Part shown: positions 34,505 to 43,815 of the stretch, in pieces
Layout: every line of letters begins with the position of its first letter
Numbering within the stretch: position 1 is the stretch's first letter
Source of the DNA: JAKACA01 sp050010115
Lineage (GTDB): Bacteria > Actinomycetota > Acidimicrobiia > Acidimicrobiales > Bog-793
Assembly (NCBI GenBank): GCA_050010115.1
Contig: JBEKLQ010000008.1
Location: 1-64,000, forward strand
DNA length: 64,000 bases
Reading direction: 5' to 3'
The notes under the pieces: model-generated
What the model was told of the DNA's origin: nothing
Seen by the model: the letters and a program-made list of their open reading frames with translations, nothing else
Databases searched by the model: none
Translations under genes and position numbers: made by a program

Positions 34505-36853
34505 GTGGAACGACCCCCGCCAGGCCAGGACGACCCGATCGTCCAGACGACGAGGGCCGTCACGCCCATCCGCGACCCGCTTCCTCAAGTCGCACTCACG
34601 TCCAGGACAGGCTTGGGTCCGGCGCACCGCCGAGGAACCATCAGACGGGACACCGCTGTCACACTCGTGCTCGCGGTCGGGGCGGGCATCGCAGCCGGGA
34701 CGGCGTCTGGTGCGCCCACCGGAATCTCAGCTCTCGACGTCGCCCTGAGGGTGGCGTTGGCAGTCGGTTGTATCTTGGCCGGCCGCCTCACTCCGTGGGC
34801 GTTCGTAGCAGCAGCGGCGTCCGTGTCGGCGGTCGCGTCGTACGGGTCGCCGGCCGCCCTCGTGGCGGTCGGCGTGCTCGGCGTGGCCTTGGGGTCCTGG
34901 CGACTCGAGGGCGGGTCCCCTCTACCGTGGTTGGGGGTGTTGAGAGCAGCCCTGTGCGGTGCGCTGGCAGGGATCGCCTTGCGTGCCAGCTGGCCCCACG
35001 CGGCGCTCATGCCGTCGCTGCTCGCAAGCGTCACCGTGCTGCTGATTCTCCTGCCCGCCCTGGTCGTCGCACCTACCCCGATCCGACGGCTCGTCGCAAG
35101 GGTCAGCGGCCTCGTCGCCCTGGCCGGCATACTCCTCACGGCACTGGCATGCGTAGCGCTCCTTCAAGCGCGATCTCCGCTCCAGGCAGCTCTGGCCGCG
35201 GCACGAAGTGGGCTCACCGCCACCCAGCATGGGGACCAGGCGACGGCCATCACCCAGTTCACACGCGCTGAGAGCGCGTTCGAAGCGGCCGACAGCGACC
35301 TCGGCTGGGCACGAGCCGCCGAGATCGTCCCGGTCGTGTCCCAACAGATACGTGCGATCCGATCGGCGGCCTCCGTCGGAACGTCCCTAGCCCACGCGGG
35401 CCTGTCGACGACCACCGCCGCCAACCTGTCCACCTTGAAGGTCGTCGACGGCACCTTCCCGGTGACACGGTTGGCGGCGCTCGCGCCCGTCTTCACCTCG
35501 GATCTCGCCGTCCTGCAGCACGTCAGCGGCGAGACCGGGACCTGGTCTTCTCCCTGGCTCATCGGGACGATCAAGAGGAAGCTCACCTCGGAAAGGGCCC
35601 GTGTCTTCCAGGCGCGCCACGACGCTTCCATAGCGCTCCTCGCGTCGAAGGAAGTTCCCGAGATCCTGGGCGGGGACGGACTGCGGACGTATCTGGTCCT
35701 CGTCGAGAACCCGGCTGAGAGCCGAGCCTCCGGCGGCGTGATCGGGGACTACGCCGAGGTGACCGCCGACGCGGGACGCCTTCACCTTGTCCGTGTTGGT
35801 TCAGTGGAGCAGCTCGATCGTGAAGGCATCCCACCATTGCATCGCACGCTTCCACCCAGTAACCCGCTCGTCGAGTCGCCGATCCAGGACTTCAAGAACC
35901 GGTACGGCACCTACTTCCCGCAGGACCACTGGGAGAACATCGTGATGTCACCCGACTTCCAGACGGTCGGCCAAGTGGCGGAGTATCTGTACCCCCAGTC
36001 CGGCGGAGTCCAGGTGAACGGTGTCATCAGCGTCGACCCCGTTGCGATGACCGGATTCTTGAAGGCCATCGGCCCGGTGAGGGCGAAGGGCCTGACGCAC
36101 CCGATCACCCGGGGGAACGTCGTGACCTTCCTCGCCCACCAGGAGTTTGTCGAGTTCAAGGACAACACACGGCGGATCGCTTTCGTTGAGGGACTGCTCA
36201 AGCAGGTGTGGCACTCGCTCACGACCCGTACGCTCCCGCCCGTCGCCACGCTCGCCAAAGACCTCTCCCCGGCGATCAAGGGGGGCCATCTGTTGATGTA
36301 CAGCGGGGATGCAGGTGTGGAGAGCTTCTATGAAGACGTACACACGGCGGGAGCGAGCTGGGCACCAGTCGCCGGCGACTTCCTCGGCGTCGTGACCCAG
36401 AACGCCGCCGGCAACAAGATCGACTGGTACGTGCGCCGGAAGATCGCCTACGACACCACGGTCAACCTGCCCGAACACACGATCTCGTCCACCTTGACGG
36501 TCTCCATCACGAACTCCGCTCCTTCGTCAGGTCTGCCGCCGATCATCATCAACGGCCTCCCGGGCACGAACACCAAGCCCGGCGAGGCCCAGCTCTGGGT
36601 TTCCATCTACTCACCCTGGCGCCTGGTGTCGGCGACCTACGCCGGGCAAGACGAGCTGATGACGACACAGTCCGAGCTCGGCCGCCTCGTGTACGGCGCC
36701 ATCATCCAGATCCCCTCTGACAGCACCGGTGTGCTGCAGCTCCACTTCGCCGGCACATGGCCAAAGTCGCTCACGCGCTATCAGCTGAGCTGGTACCACC
36801 AACCGATGCTCTTCGCGGACCAAGTGTCGACCAAGGTCACCGTTGTCCACTAA
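34505..36853 (+). CDS. DUF4012 membrane protein
   Basis: The 782-aa protein has about six transmembrane helices in residues 45-225, then a large extracellular part. The DUF4012 signature is YLVLVENPAESRASGGVIGDYAEV (about 397-420, split by a short loop), followed by the conserved VDPVAMTGFLKAIGPV. The family is widespread in actinobacteria near cell-wall or polysaccharide genes, and no activity is proven. Start GTG 34505, without a clear ribosome site. It is divergent from the Ig-like surface gene, about 250 bases away. Confidence 0.8.
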   Translation: MERPPPGQDDPIVQTTRAVTPIRDPLPQVALTSRTGLGPAHRRGTIRRDTAVTLVLAVGAGIAAGTASGAPTGISALDVALRVALAVGCILAGRLTPWAFVAAAASVSAVASYGSPAALVAVGVLGVALGSWRLEGGSPLPWLGVLRAALCGALAGIALRASWPHAALMPSLLASVTVLLILLPALVVAPTPIRRLVARVSGLVALAGILLTALACVALLQARSPLQAALAAARSGLTATQHGDQATAITQFTRAESAFEAADSDLGWARAAEIVPVVSQQIRAIRSAASVGTSLAHAGLSTTTAANLSTLKVVDGTFPVTRLAALAPVFTSDLAVLQHVSGETGTWSSPWLIGTIKRKLTSERARVFQARHDASIALLASKEVPEILGGDGLRTYLVLVENPAESRASGGVIGDYAEVTADAGRLHLVRVGSVEQLDREGIPPLHRTLPPSNPLVESPIQDFKNRYGTYFPQDHWENIVMSPDFQTVGQVAEYLYPQSGGVQVNGVISVDPVAMTGFLKAIGPVRAKGLTHPITRGNVVTFLAHQEFVEFKDNTRRIAFVEGLLKQVWHSLTTRTLPPVATLAKDLSPAIKGGHLLMYSGDAGVESFYEDVHTAGASWAPVAGDFLGVVTQNAAGNKIDWYVRRKIAYDTTVNLPEHTISSTLTVSITNSAPSSGLPPIIINGLPGTNTKPGEAQLWVSIYSPWRLVSATYAGQDELMTTQSELGRLVYGAIIQIPSDSTGVLQLHFAGTWPKSLTRYQLSWYHQPMLFADQVSTKVTVVH

Positions 36854-37073
36854 CGCTCCAGCCGTCCTCTAGCGCTCCAGCCCCTCCAGGCCCCAGGCTC
36901 CTTGTGTAGCAAGTGGCCATCAGCTGCCTTGCCACCGGCGCCGGCAGCTGGGATCGCGGCCCTGTCTGGATCGCCTAGAGTTTGCGGGTCCCACCTCTCG
37001 TCGCCGGGTGATCGCCGGCGGCTAACCGAAAGGATGGAACATCGGGCCGGCGCTTGCTCCGGTTCGGAAGTCT

Positions 37074-37148
37074 GGACCTGTGGTGCAGCCTGGAGTGCAC
37101 GCCGGCCTGTCAAGCCGGAGGTCGCGGGTTCAAATCCCGTCAGGTCCG
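37074..37148 (+). tRNA. tRNA-Asp (anticodon GTC)
   Basis: The acceptor GGACCTG (37074-37080) pairs with CAGGTCC (37141-37147), with G as discriminator. The anticodon arm is CCGGC-CTGTCAA-GCCGG with anticodon GTC at 37109-37111; the T loop is GGGTTCAAATCCC. CCA is not encoded. Confidence 0.95.
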
Positions 37149-37150
37149 CT

Positions 37151-37172
37151 CGCCGAGGCGCTCACCTCGGCG
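37151..37172 (+). terminator. Hairpin between the two tRNA genes
   Basis: CGCCGAGG (37151-37158) and CCTCGGCG (37165-37172) form a perfect 8-bp stem, loop cgctca, two bases after tRNA-Asp. It may guide tRNA 3' processing or reduce readthrough into tRNA-Phe; there is no U-run. Confidence 0.5.
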
Positions 37173-37192
37173 ACCTGCGGTGACAGTCGCAT

Positions 37193-37265
37193 GGTCGGGT
37201 AGCTCAGTTGGTAGAGCGCGCGCCTGAAAAGCGCGAGGTCACCGGATCGATGCCGGTCCCGACCA
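37193..37265 (+). tRNA. tRNA-Phe (anticodon GAA)
   Basis: The acceptor GGTCGGG (37193-37199) pairs with CCCGACC (37258-37264), followed by A. D arm AGCTCAGTTGGTAGAGC; anticodon GAA at 37226-37228 in a GC-rich stem. The T arm reads ACCGGATCGATGCCGGT. CCA is not encoded. Confidence 0.95.
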
Positions 37266-37594
37266 CTGTAAACGCCCTGCTCAGACGGGGTGTGCTCTGT
37301 GGATGACATCCGAGGCCGAAAGAGTCGTGCCTATGGCTGGTGGGGCAACGCCCAGCAGGTACCGGCGGAAGGTTGGCGAGCGTGTGGTCGCCCTTGGCGT
37401 TGGAGCGGGTCGAAGCCGAGCCGCTCCCTCCGGTGGCACACACAGATGGCCGCGACCGGGTTAGTCGGGGTTAGTCGTGACACTGTCGCTCACGGCGCCG
37501 CTGATGGACCCATCGGTCCCGGCTGCAACGGCTATCGCAGGCGACCCGACCAGTGCCACCACCAGTGCCGCGAGGGTCACGACACCGATCGATG
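37266..37594. other. Intergenic stretch downstream of tRNA-Phe
   Basis: There is no firmly supported gene. A minus-strand frame (about 37461-37590) encodes a signal-peptide-like string (VVTLAALVVALVGSPAIAVA) followed by a short Ser/Thr-rich tail, which might be the relic of an exported protein; it is truncated and without a clear ribosome site. GTTAGTC is repeated near 37460-37477. Confidence 0.4.
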
Positions 37595-38008
37595 CGCCCC
37601 CCCGTTCGACGGCACGGAGGCCGCCCCGACCACTACCTACGACGAGCGAACCAAGACCTACGTCGCCAGCAGGGTGGTCGTGAGCGGCGACCGAGCGATC
37701 TGCGAGCACGCGGGTTGCTGCGGTAAGCGGACCACGAACGTCTGGAAGGTGGTCGGCGGGGCAGGCACGAAGGACAGCGAGTTGCGCACCCAGATGATGT
37801 TGGTGATCGAGCGCTGCCCCTCCGGTGCGCTCACCTACCGGCTCGAGCCCGATGGTGAGGATCTCGAACCGGGCTGGCAGCTGGGATCGCCGTCACAGCC
37901 GACGGCCCCTACGCCGTCACGGGGTCCGTGCCCGTGGACCGTTCCGACGGGTCCGCCTTCGAAGCCCGCAACCGCGTGACGCTCTGCCGTTGCGGTCGCT
38001 CGGCTTAA
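37595..38008 (+). pseudogene. CDGSH/Fer4_19-type iron-sulfur protein, frameshifted
   Basis: Around 37610-37865 the frame reads APTTTYDERTKTYVASRV, GDRAICEHAGCCGKRT and IERCPSGALTYRLEPDGE, the middle part of actinobacterial CDGSH proteins with a divergent 4Fe-4S motif. Near 37868-37880 the match moves to another frame: IAVTADGPYAVTGSVPV, then RNRVTLCRCGRSA, and a TAA at 38006-38008. The final P-x-CDGSH half of the metal site is missing, as is the N-terminal CDGSH copy (only PPFDGT is left, next to a run of C). One frameshift and two truncations mark it as dead, unless a sequencing error explains the shift. Confidence 0.7.
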
Positions 38009-38214
38009 CGGACGAGGCGGCGAGGATTCGCTCCCCGTCCGGACCAGCACTCCAGCGGCACCACGAGCCTTGTTTGCCGTCGGTCGGGAGCCAGAGGGTG
38101 TCATCGGAACCCAACCCGCTCCAGCGCGTGCGCTCAACGAACATCGGGGCTGAGGCAGACTGGCCCAAACGAAGCCGGCCGATCAGCCGCGCAACTGCAG
38201 GAAGGGCAGCGCAG

Positions 38215-40197
38215 ATGTGTCAGGATCACCACTCTTCGGGACGGCCCATCAGCCGCCGGACCGTGTTGAAAGGAATCGCGGGAGCGGCCGTGGCTGGCGG
38301 GATCGCCGCCGTGGTCGGCGAGGAACTGTCGAGATCCAGTTCTTCTCCTTCTTCTCCGATGACCCAGGCGGTCGTACCTCGCGGGGTCGTCAACGGGCGG
38401 GGCGAACAGCCCTACTCGTTCGCTGGCCATCTCCACAGCTCCTTCTCGGAATTCAACGGCTCGAACGAAGCGCAGGCTATTCAGGCCAAGAACAATCGCC
38501 TGGACGCCCTGGCGATGACGGAGCACGACTTTCGCATGCTGTACCAAGGATGCCGGCCAGGTTTCCCCTTCACAACCATGTCCGTCACCGAGGGCGACGG
38601 TACCTGGGAGTTGCTGAGGTCGAGCGTCGGTAAGTTGGGCTCAGGAAGCCAGGCGCGTATCGACGTCGCCTCGACATACCCGTCCGGCGGCGCGCTCGTT
38701 ATGACTGCCACGAGCGATGAAGGCGTCGCCATGCTCGCCTATGACTTGGATTGTGGATCGGCAGATGCGGACTATCGGGGAAACGTCGGCGGTAGAACCG
38801 TCTCGGTCGATGTCTTCCCTGAACGAGCCTCGACGCCTCACGGCGCGTATCTGGCGTTCTTCACCGAACTCTCTCTGCACCCGTCGATCGACGACGAGCC
38901 GTTGCAGATCTACTGGCGGCTGAACACCGAGATCACAGCGAAGCAGTACTCGGTCACGCGGGGCACGGGCTTCGTCGACGTACCCGCAACCGTCGGGAGA
39001 CTGCAGACGATCACTCCGGACCCGGCCGTCGACTTCCCCAAGCTGTGGCCGGGCCTTGATCCGCTGGACAACTCCTTCGTAAACCTGGGCTTCGTCGCGG
39101 CCGCCACCGAGAGCGGTGCGACCGCTCAGGGCTGGTTCAGCAATCTCCGCTTTGTGACGGATCCGACCTACGACGCGAGCGCCGCGATCCACTCTCAGCA
39201 GACCGTCGCCGCCCAAGCCTTCTCGCGCTACGCGCCCTCGGTGCTGGTCGTGCCTGGTTGTGAATTCAGTCGTGGCATTCACGTCCGCCAGCTGGATGGA
39301 ACCATTTTCATGCCCGACTACCCGCCGAGCCCTCTTCCACACCCGGAGGAGTCGGTTGCCTTCACCACCAACATGGTCGCCCAGATCCACCAGCACAACA
39401 GCACCGCCGTGCTCTGCCATCCCTATGGCACCGAGATGCATGCCCCGCTGTTGACCCAGAGCCAGCAGGACCGGCGGCTGAAACAGGTGACGAAGCGGCT
39501 CACCAATGTCGAGGTCTACGGGGTAGACGTCATCGAGGCCGGTTACCAAGACCGGGACGGAATGGACATCGAACACCACCAGATGCTCTGGCGGGCCCTG
39601 TCGCGCGCCGGTCACGTGCTGACCGCGGACGGTGTCTCGGACGACCACACCGGGGTCGAGTGGGCGGCACAGACCAACAGGTTCATCACGTACCTATGGG
39701 CGAAGCAACTCTCGGCGCCCAACCTCACTTCGGCGCTCACCACCGGCCGGGCATACGTCGGCGAGCTGGCCAGTTTCTCCGGCCAGTTGGATCTCTGGTT
39801 CGACAACCTTGCCGTCGTCATGGGTCAGGTTTCCTTGCTGACCGGTGCGGGCAGCGCTACCCGGACGGTGTGGGTACGCGCAGACGGGCTGCCATCCGGG
39901 AGTCAGCTGAACCTGTGGCGGGCCCCGATTGACTACACCGACGGGTCCCACGACTCGCCCGACGGCGTGCCGAACGATGGAGGCTTGCTCGTGGGGGGAT
40001 CTCCGATCGAGGCGAGCAAGTTTGAGGCCGGCCCGATGGCATTCAAGGTCGATGCGTCGTCGTCGTGCTTCTTCTGGGCGGACGTGCTCGACTCCACCGG
40101 CAGAACCATCGCGTTCTCGAACATGATCTACCAGCTGCGTGAGCCGCCGCCTGCCGGCGCTCCGTCCATCTCTTCGACGCGGTTGGTCCGCGAATAG
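38215..40197 (+). CDS. Tat-exported PHP-like metallohydrolase
   Basis: The 660-aa protein starts at ATG 38215 behind GGAAGGG. The twin-arginine signal is RPISRRTVLKGIAGAAVAG (residues 10-28). The mature protein has PHP-type metal motifs in order: HLHSSFSEF (about 65), MTEHD (about 100), CHPYG (about 400) and a late D-D-H (SDDHTG). A roughly 250-residue segment between the second and third motifs looks like a beta-sandwich (jelly-roll) insertion. The C-terminus is another beta domain. PHP enzymes cleave phosphoesters; the exported location suggests scavenging or wall-linked substrates. Tat export fits a protein folded with metals inside the cell. Confidence 0.75.
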   Translation: MCQDHHSSGRPISRRTVLKGIAGAAVAGGIAAVVGEELSRSSSSPSSPMTQAVVPRGVVNGRGEQPYSFAGHLHSSFSEFNGSNEAQAIQAKNNRLDALAMTEHDFRMLYQGCRPGFPFTTMSVTEGDGTWELLRSSVGKLGSGSQARIDVASTYPSGGALVMTATSDEGVAMLAYDLDCGSADADYRGNVGGRTVSVDVFPERASTPHGAYLAFFTELSLHPSIDDEPLQIYWRLNTEITAKQYSVTRGTGFVDVPATVGRLQTITPDPAVDFPKLWPGLDPLDNSFVNLGFVAAATESGATAQGWFSNLRFVTDPTYDASAAIHSQQTVAAQAFSRYAPSVLVVPGCEFSRGIHVRQLDGTIFMPDYPPSPLPHPEESVAFTTNMVAQIHQHNSTAVLCHPYGTEMHAPLLTQSQQDRRLKQVTKRLTNVEVYGVDVIEAGYQDRDGMDIEHHQMLWRALSRAGHVLTADGVSDDHTGVEWAAQTNRFITYLWAKQLSAPNLTSALTTGRAYVGELASFSGQLDLWFDNLAVVMGQVSLLTGAGSATRTVWVRADGLPSGSQLNLWRAPIDYTDGSHDSPDGVPNDGGLLVGGSPIEASKFEAGPMAFKVDASSSCFFWADVLDSTGRTIAFSNMIYQLREPPPAGAPSISSTRLVRE

Positions 40198-40330
40198 GCG
40201 TGAAGGCCCTCCCGGGGTCTGTGTCGTGCGAACAGCGCCACACCGCCCGGGGGGCTCGCTTCATGGGTGGACCCGCGTCCACAAGGCGTCCACAAGGTCT
40301 GTGGCTAGAACAGCCAGCCCGGCTCGTCAC

Positions 40331-41731
40331 TCAAGTGGCAGCAGCGCCACGGATTTGATGGAGATGCTCCGACTCCCAACTTGTGACGACAGCCGCGCCC
40401 CCAGAGTCTCGCTCTGGTGTGCGATCGGTCGGGAAGCCGGGCGGCAGGATCACGTCGGCGCTCGTCGAGCTGGAGGCAGGTTCGCCTTTGCCTGTACTGG
40501 GTTTGCCAACTAATGCGAGGGAGTGCAGCGATCCAGCAGCAATCAAGAACACGCCGGTCATCACCTTCACGGGCAGCAACGCGTTCTTCAACGTGCCGTC
40601 ACCGACCTGTCCGTCGCTGTTGTCGCCCCAGCACCACACGGTGCCGTCCTTGCCGAGGGCCATGCTGTGGTCTCCACCGGCCGCCACCTGCTCCAGGTCG
40701 CTCAACCCGGTGACGGGGACCGGCACGTCACTGTTCTGGGTGCTGCCGTCGCCGAGCTGTCCCGAGGCATTGTCGCCCCAGGCCACGGCCGTCCCGTTAC
40801 TCAACAGCGCCATGGTCTGGCCGTCGTCCGGCAGGTTGCCGCCAGCAGAGATCTGCACGACATCAGTGAGACCGTGGACCAGGACGGGCACCGAGCTGTC
40901 GACATCAGTGCCATCTCCTAGCTGGCCGAACTTGTTGTACCCCCAGTCCTCGACGCTGCCGTTGGCGAGCAGCGCGTCACTGGACAAGTTGCCGGCCGAT
41001 ATCGCGATCACGTCCCTCAGCCCGGTCACCGGCACCGGATGCAGCTGACTCTTCGTGGAGCCGTCACCCAGCTGGCCGTGGGTGTTCTCTCCCCAGTCCT
41101 CCACGGTGCCGTCGCTGAGCAGCGCCACGGAGTGGTCGCCACCTGCCGCCAGCGCCACGACTCCGGTCAGACCTGGCACCGCGACAGGCGTGCTGGCGTC
41201 GTGCGTGTTGCCGGTGCCGAGCTGGCCGCGGCCGTTGTTCCCCCAAGCCATCACGGTCCGATTGCTCAACAAGGCGAGTGAGAAGTGGTTGCCAGTCGCT
41301 GTCTGCACCACGTTGGAAAGCCCGTGCACGCTGACCGGAACTGCCGGGCTGGCTGCCGCCTGACCGTCCCCGAGCTCACGGTTGCTGTTCTGGCCCCAGG
41401 CCTCGACGCGTCCCCCGGCAACCAGCGCCAAGTTGAAGGTGTTGGCGGCGTCGATGCGGGTGATGTTCACGACCTGCGACGGTTGGGGCTTCGCGTAGCA
41501 CAGGTTGCCCTTGCAGACCGGGCCGCCCTTTTTGATCGCTCCCCAAGAGAAGACTTGATTGACACTGGGAACCGACGGGATGCTCGTCGATCCGATCGGA
41601 ATGGTCGTCGAGGACGAAGTGGGAACCTGAGACGAAGAGGACAAGCTGTTAGCCGAAGAGCAAGCGGCTGTGCCGATCACTATCGCCAGCAGGAAAGCTG
41701 GACGGGCGGCATGCACAGCTAATCGGGTCAT
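40331..41731 (-). CDS. RCC1-repeat beta-propeller lipoprotein
   Basis: A 466-aa lipoprotein with lipobox GTAAC at residues 20-24 and a Ser/Thr linker. It has seven RCC1-type blades, each marked by WG-x-N-x-x-G-Q-L-G-x-G (for example AWGNNGRGQLGTG, DWGENTHGQLGDG, CWGDNSDGQVGDG), enough for a closed seven-blade propeller. Bacterial RCC1 lipoproteins are presumed to bind proteins or ligands outside the cell. A low-complexity tail follows the last blade. It converges on the Tat-exported gene. Confidence 0.85.
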   Translation of the reverse strand: MTRLAVHAARPAFLLAIVIGTAACSSANSLSSSSQVPTSSSTTIPIGSTSIPSVPSVNQVFSWGAIKKGGPVCKGNLCYAKPQPSQVVNITRIDAANTFNLALVAGGRVEAWGQNSNRELGDGQAAASPAVPVSVHGLSNVVQTATGNHFSLALLSNRTVMAWGNNGRGQLGTGNTHDASTPVAVPGLTGVVALAAGGDHSVALLSDGTVEDWGENTHGQLGDGSTKSQLHPVPVTGLRDVIAISAGNLSSDALLANGSVEDWGYNKFGQLGDGTDVDSSVPVLVHGLTDVVQISAGGNLPDDGQTMALLSNGTAVAWGDNASGQLGDGSTQNSDVPVPVTGLSDLEQVAAGGDHSMALGKDGTVWCWGDNSDGQVGDGTLKNALLPVKVMTGVFLIAAGSLHSLALVGKPSTGKGEPASSSTSADVILPPGFPTDRTPERDSGGAAVVTSWESEHLHQIRGAAAT

Positions 41732-42241
41732 CGTTGCTGGTCCTTGGTGTCGTCGTCACGTTGTACGAGCTTGGCGGAGCTTGGCGGAGCCGATTTCAGA
41801 GTTCCCCGTTACTACGACGGAGAAGGTAACCCCAGCCGCCAGAGGTTTGGTACGCGCCCCGTTGCTCGTCAGCCGGCAACACCGGCAGGTCCGGCTGGCA
41901 GAGGCGGTCACGCAGAGCCTGCAACAATCCGAGCGGGTGGCCGAGGTCGCCCGGGCCTACAACTCGGCCTCTTCCCCGCTCCCGATCTGAGCGGTGAACG
42001 GTGAACGGTCAACGGTTAGAGCACGTTCGCCCTGCTTGGTACGAGTAGCGCTCCGGATGTACCCGGCTGGTGGCAGGAGCGCTCGCGGCGCGAGTCGGGT
42101 TTCTCGGGGAGTGCTCAGCGGACTCGCGCCGCGTTGGTGCCCAGCGACGCTTTCGCGGCGCGAGCCGGGTTTCCAGGAAGGAAACCCCGCCCACGCCCCC
42201 GTCCCGTCAAACGTTGGGCGGAGTCAGCGCCGATAGGCGGC
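41732..42241. other. Intergenic stretch with short repeats
   Basis: A short duplication (GAGCTTGGCG, twice near 41768-41785) and two copies of CGCGGCGCGAG[TC]CGGGTTTC (near 42086 and 42153), with the inverted GACTCGCGCCGCG between them, are the only structure. A plus-strand frame ending at 41990 (helical, LAEAVTQSLQQSERVAEVAR) has good composition but only a TTG start (41847) and no ribosome site; it may be a fragment. Confidence 0.4.
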
Positions 42242-42373
42242 CTACGGTTTGGCGAGCGAGTCCTTCAAAATGATCGAGTCCTCGTGCCGGATCGACCCGA
42301 CCACGAAACACGACCCCGACGCAGCACACGTCAACCCGTAGAGCTGGCCGACATAGCCGGGCAGCGGCCCGTC
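42242..42373 (-). pseudogene. C-terminal fragment of a Cys-pair repeat protein
   Basis: About 43 residues read GQLYGLTCAASGSCFVVGS and end at 42242. They match one unit of the secreted Cys-pair repeat protein at 31947-33122 (T/S-C-x(5)-C-x-x-V-G). The upstream frame is taken over by the 3' end of the F420-type oxidoreductase gene, so only the last repeat survives. Confidence 0.5.
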
Positions 42374-43232
42374 AGCTGAGCCCGAGTTGGGCAGCCAGCT
42401 CCCGGTAACGCTCGGCTGGGAACTCTTGACCAGCACCCACGATCTGCACGCACACGTGGTCAGCGCCGGCATCGAGGTGCTCGCGTATCCGCCCGGCGAC
42501 GCGGTCCACCGAGCCCCAGGGCACGACGGCATCGACGAGCCGGTCACTGGCACCACCGGTGACGTCCTCCTCGCTGTACCCGAGACGCAGGAGGTTGTTC
42601 ACGTAGTTCGGCAGCCCCAAGTACCCGGCCATGTAGCCGCGACCGGCGTCGCGGGCGGCCGACCCATCGCTCTCGAGGACCACGGCCACCTCCGGTGCGA
42701 GCAACGGCCCCTGACCGAGCACCTCACGGGCGAATGTGGTGTGCTCGACCGGGACGAAGTACGGGTGGGCACCAAGCGAGCGCTCGGCAGAGATACGCAG
42801 CATCCTCCGACCAAGTGCCGCCAAAGCCCGCCGGTCGGCCGGAACCGTGGGCTCGGCCCGGTCCAACTCATCAAGAAACCCAACCATCTGCTCCACCGGT
42901 CGCTCATACCTCTGGCCACTGCCTTCGATGACCGGCGCGTGGCTCACGCCGAGGCCCAGCAGGAAACGCCCCGGGAACCTCTCCTCGAGCTCCCCCACGG
43001 CGGCCGCCAGCTCAGCAGCCGGAGTGAACCAAGTGTTGATGATCCCGCTGGCGACTTTCAGGTTCTCGCTGGCGGCGAGCAGACGCCCGTAGCGCTCGGA
43101 CAAACCGGGCCGGAACCCACCCGAGAGCCAGATGGCGCCGTAGCCGGCGTCCTCCATGTCTTGAGCGGCCTCATCGATGCCGTCGTCCGGCTGCCATCCG
43201 CTCCACCAGATCCCAATACGCCCAAGGTCCAT
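42372..43232 (-). CDS. Luciferase-like F420-dependent oxidoreductase
   Basis: A 286-aa (beta/alpha)8 bacterial-luciferase-type oxidoreductase. It begins MDLGRIGIWWSGWQPDD and carries SGIINTWFTPAAELAAAV and RFLLGLGVSHAP, the typical F420-binding pattern of actinobacterial members of this class. It likely uses reduced F420, or FMN, to act on an unknown small molecule. ATG 43230-43232 is chosen; the frame extends 18 codons upstream without a ribosome site. Confidence 0.85.
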   Translation of the reverse strand: MDLGRIGIWWSGWQPDDGIDEAAQDMEDAGYGAIWLSGGFRPGLSERYGRLLAASENLKVASGIINTWFTPAAELAAAVGELEERFPGRFLLGLGVSHAPVIEGSGQRYERPVEQMVGFLDELDRAEPTVPADRRALAALGRRMLRISAERSLGAHPYFVPVEHTTFAREVLGQGPLLAPEVAVVLESDGSAARDAGRGYMAGYLGLPNYVNNLLRLGYSEEDVTGGASDRLVDAVVPWGSVDRVAGRIREHLDAGADHVCVQIVGAGQEFPAERYRELAAQLGLS

Positions 43233-43323
43233 GCGCTCACCGTAGGGGCTGGCGCGCACAGCGGTCACGCGGGGCATCGCCACCACCTACCGTTGCGGTC
43301 ACCGACGCGAAGGAGGCGACACG

Positions 43324-43800
43324 ATGTCATCAGCCGACCAGGTGGCAGCCGATCTGGAAGCGGCCAACGCCGAGGCGATCGCTTTCGCCGAATCCTGCTC
43401 TCCACGCGAGTGGGAGACGATCGTTCCCGGCGAGGAGTGGCCGGTCGCGCTCGTGCTCCACCACATCGCCGAGGGTCACGAGCTGCTGGATGGCTGGCTC
43501 GACCGCCTCCGAAAGGGTCAAGCGGTCGCCCACACGCGTAACGACATCGATGATCGGAACGCTCTCCACGCCTCGGACTATGCCGGCGTGTCGGTCGAGG
43601 CCACGATCGAACTGCTCCAGTCCACGTGCGCCACGACCGCCGCCACGATTCGCTCGCTGAGCGACGAGGAGCTGGAGCGGTCCGCACCGTTCGGGCCTGC
43701 GAACGGGCGGGAGGTCACGACGGCGCAGATCGCAGGCGTCGCCACCACGCACGTGCGGACCCACCTCGAGCACGCTGCAACAGCATTGAGGCGGGACTGA
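43324..43800 (+). CDS. DinB-like four-helix protein
   Basis: A 158-aa protein of the DinB / mycothiol-dependent maleylpyruvate isomerase fold. Metal-binding His candidates are in LVLHHIAEGHELLD and THVRTHLEHA, the two places where DinB proteins place them. Members act in thiol-linked detoxification or are uncharacterised. The ATG follows GAAGGAGG. It is divergent from the F420-type oxidoreductase. Confidence 0.8.
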   Translation: MSSADQVAADLEAANAEAIAFAESCSPREWETIVPGEEWPVALVLHHIAEGHELLDGWLDRLRKGQAVAHTRNDIDDRNALHASDYAGVSVEATIELLQSTCATTAATIRSLSDEELERSAPFGPANGREVTTAQIAGVATTHVRTHLEHAATALRRD

Positions 43801-43815
43801 GCCCGGCGACCGCTC

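Noticed and set aside
37204..37443. Minus-strand frame across tRNA-Phe
   Set aside because: It is the antisense of a tRNA gene and has no protein-like composition.
38641..39648. 335-aa minus-strand frame
   Set aside because: Shadow of the Tat-exported PHP gene; the plus strand has the signal peptide, metal motifs and ribosome site.
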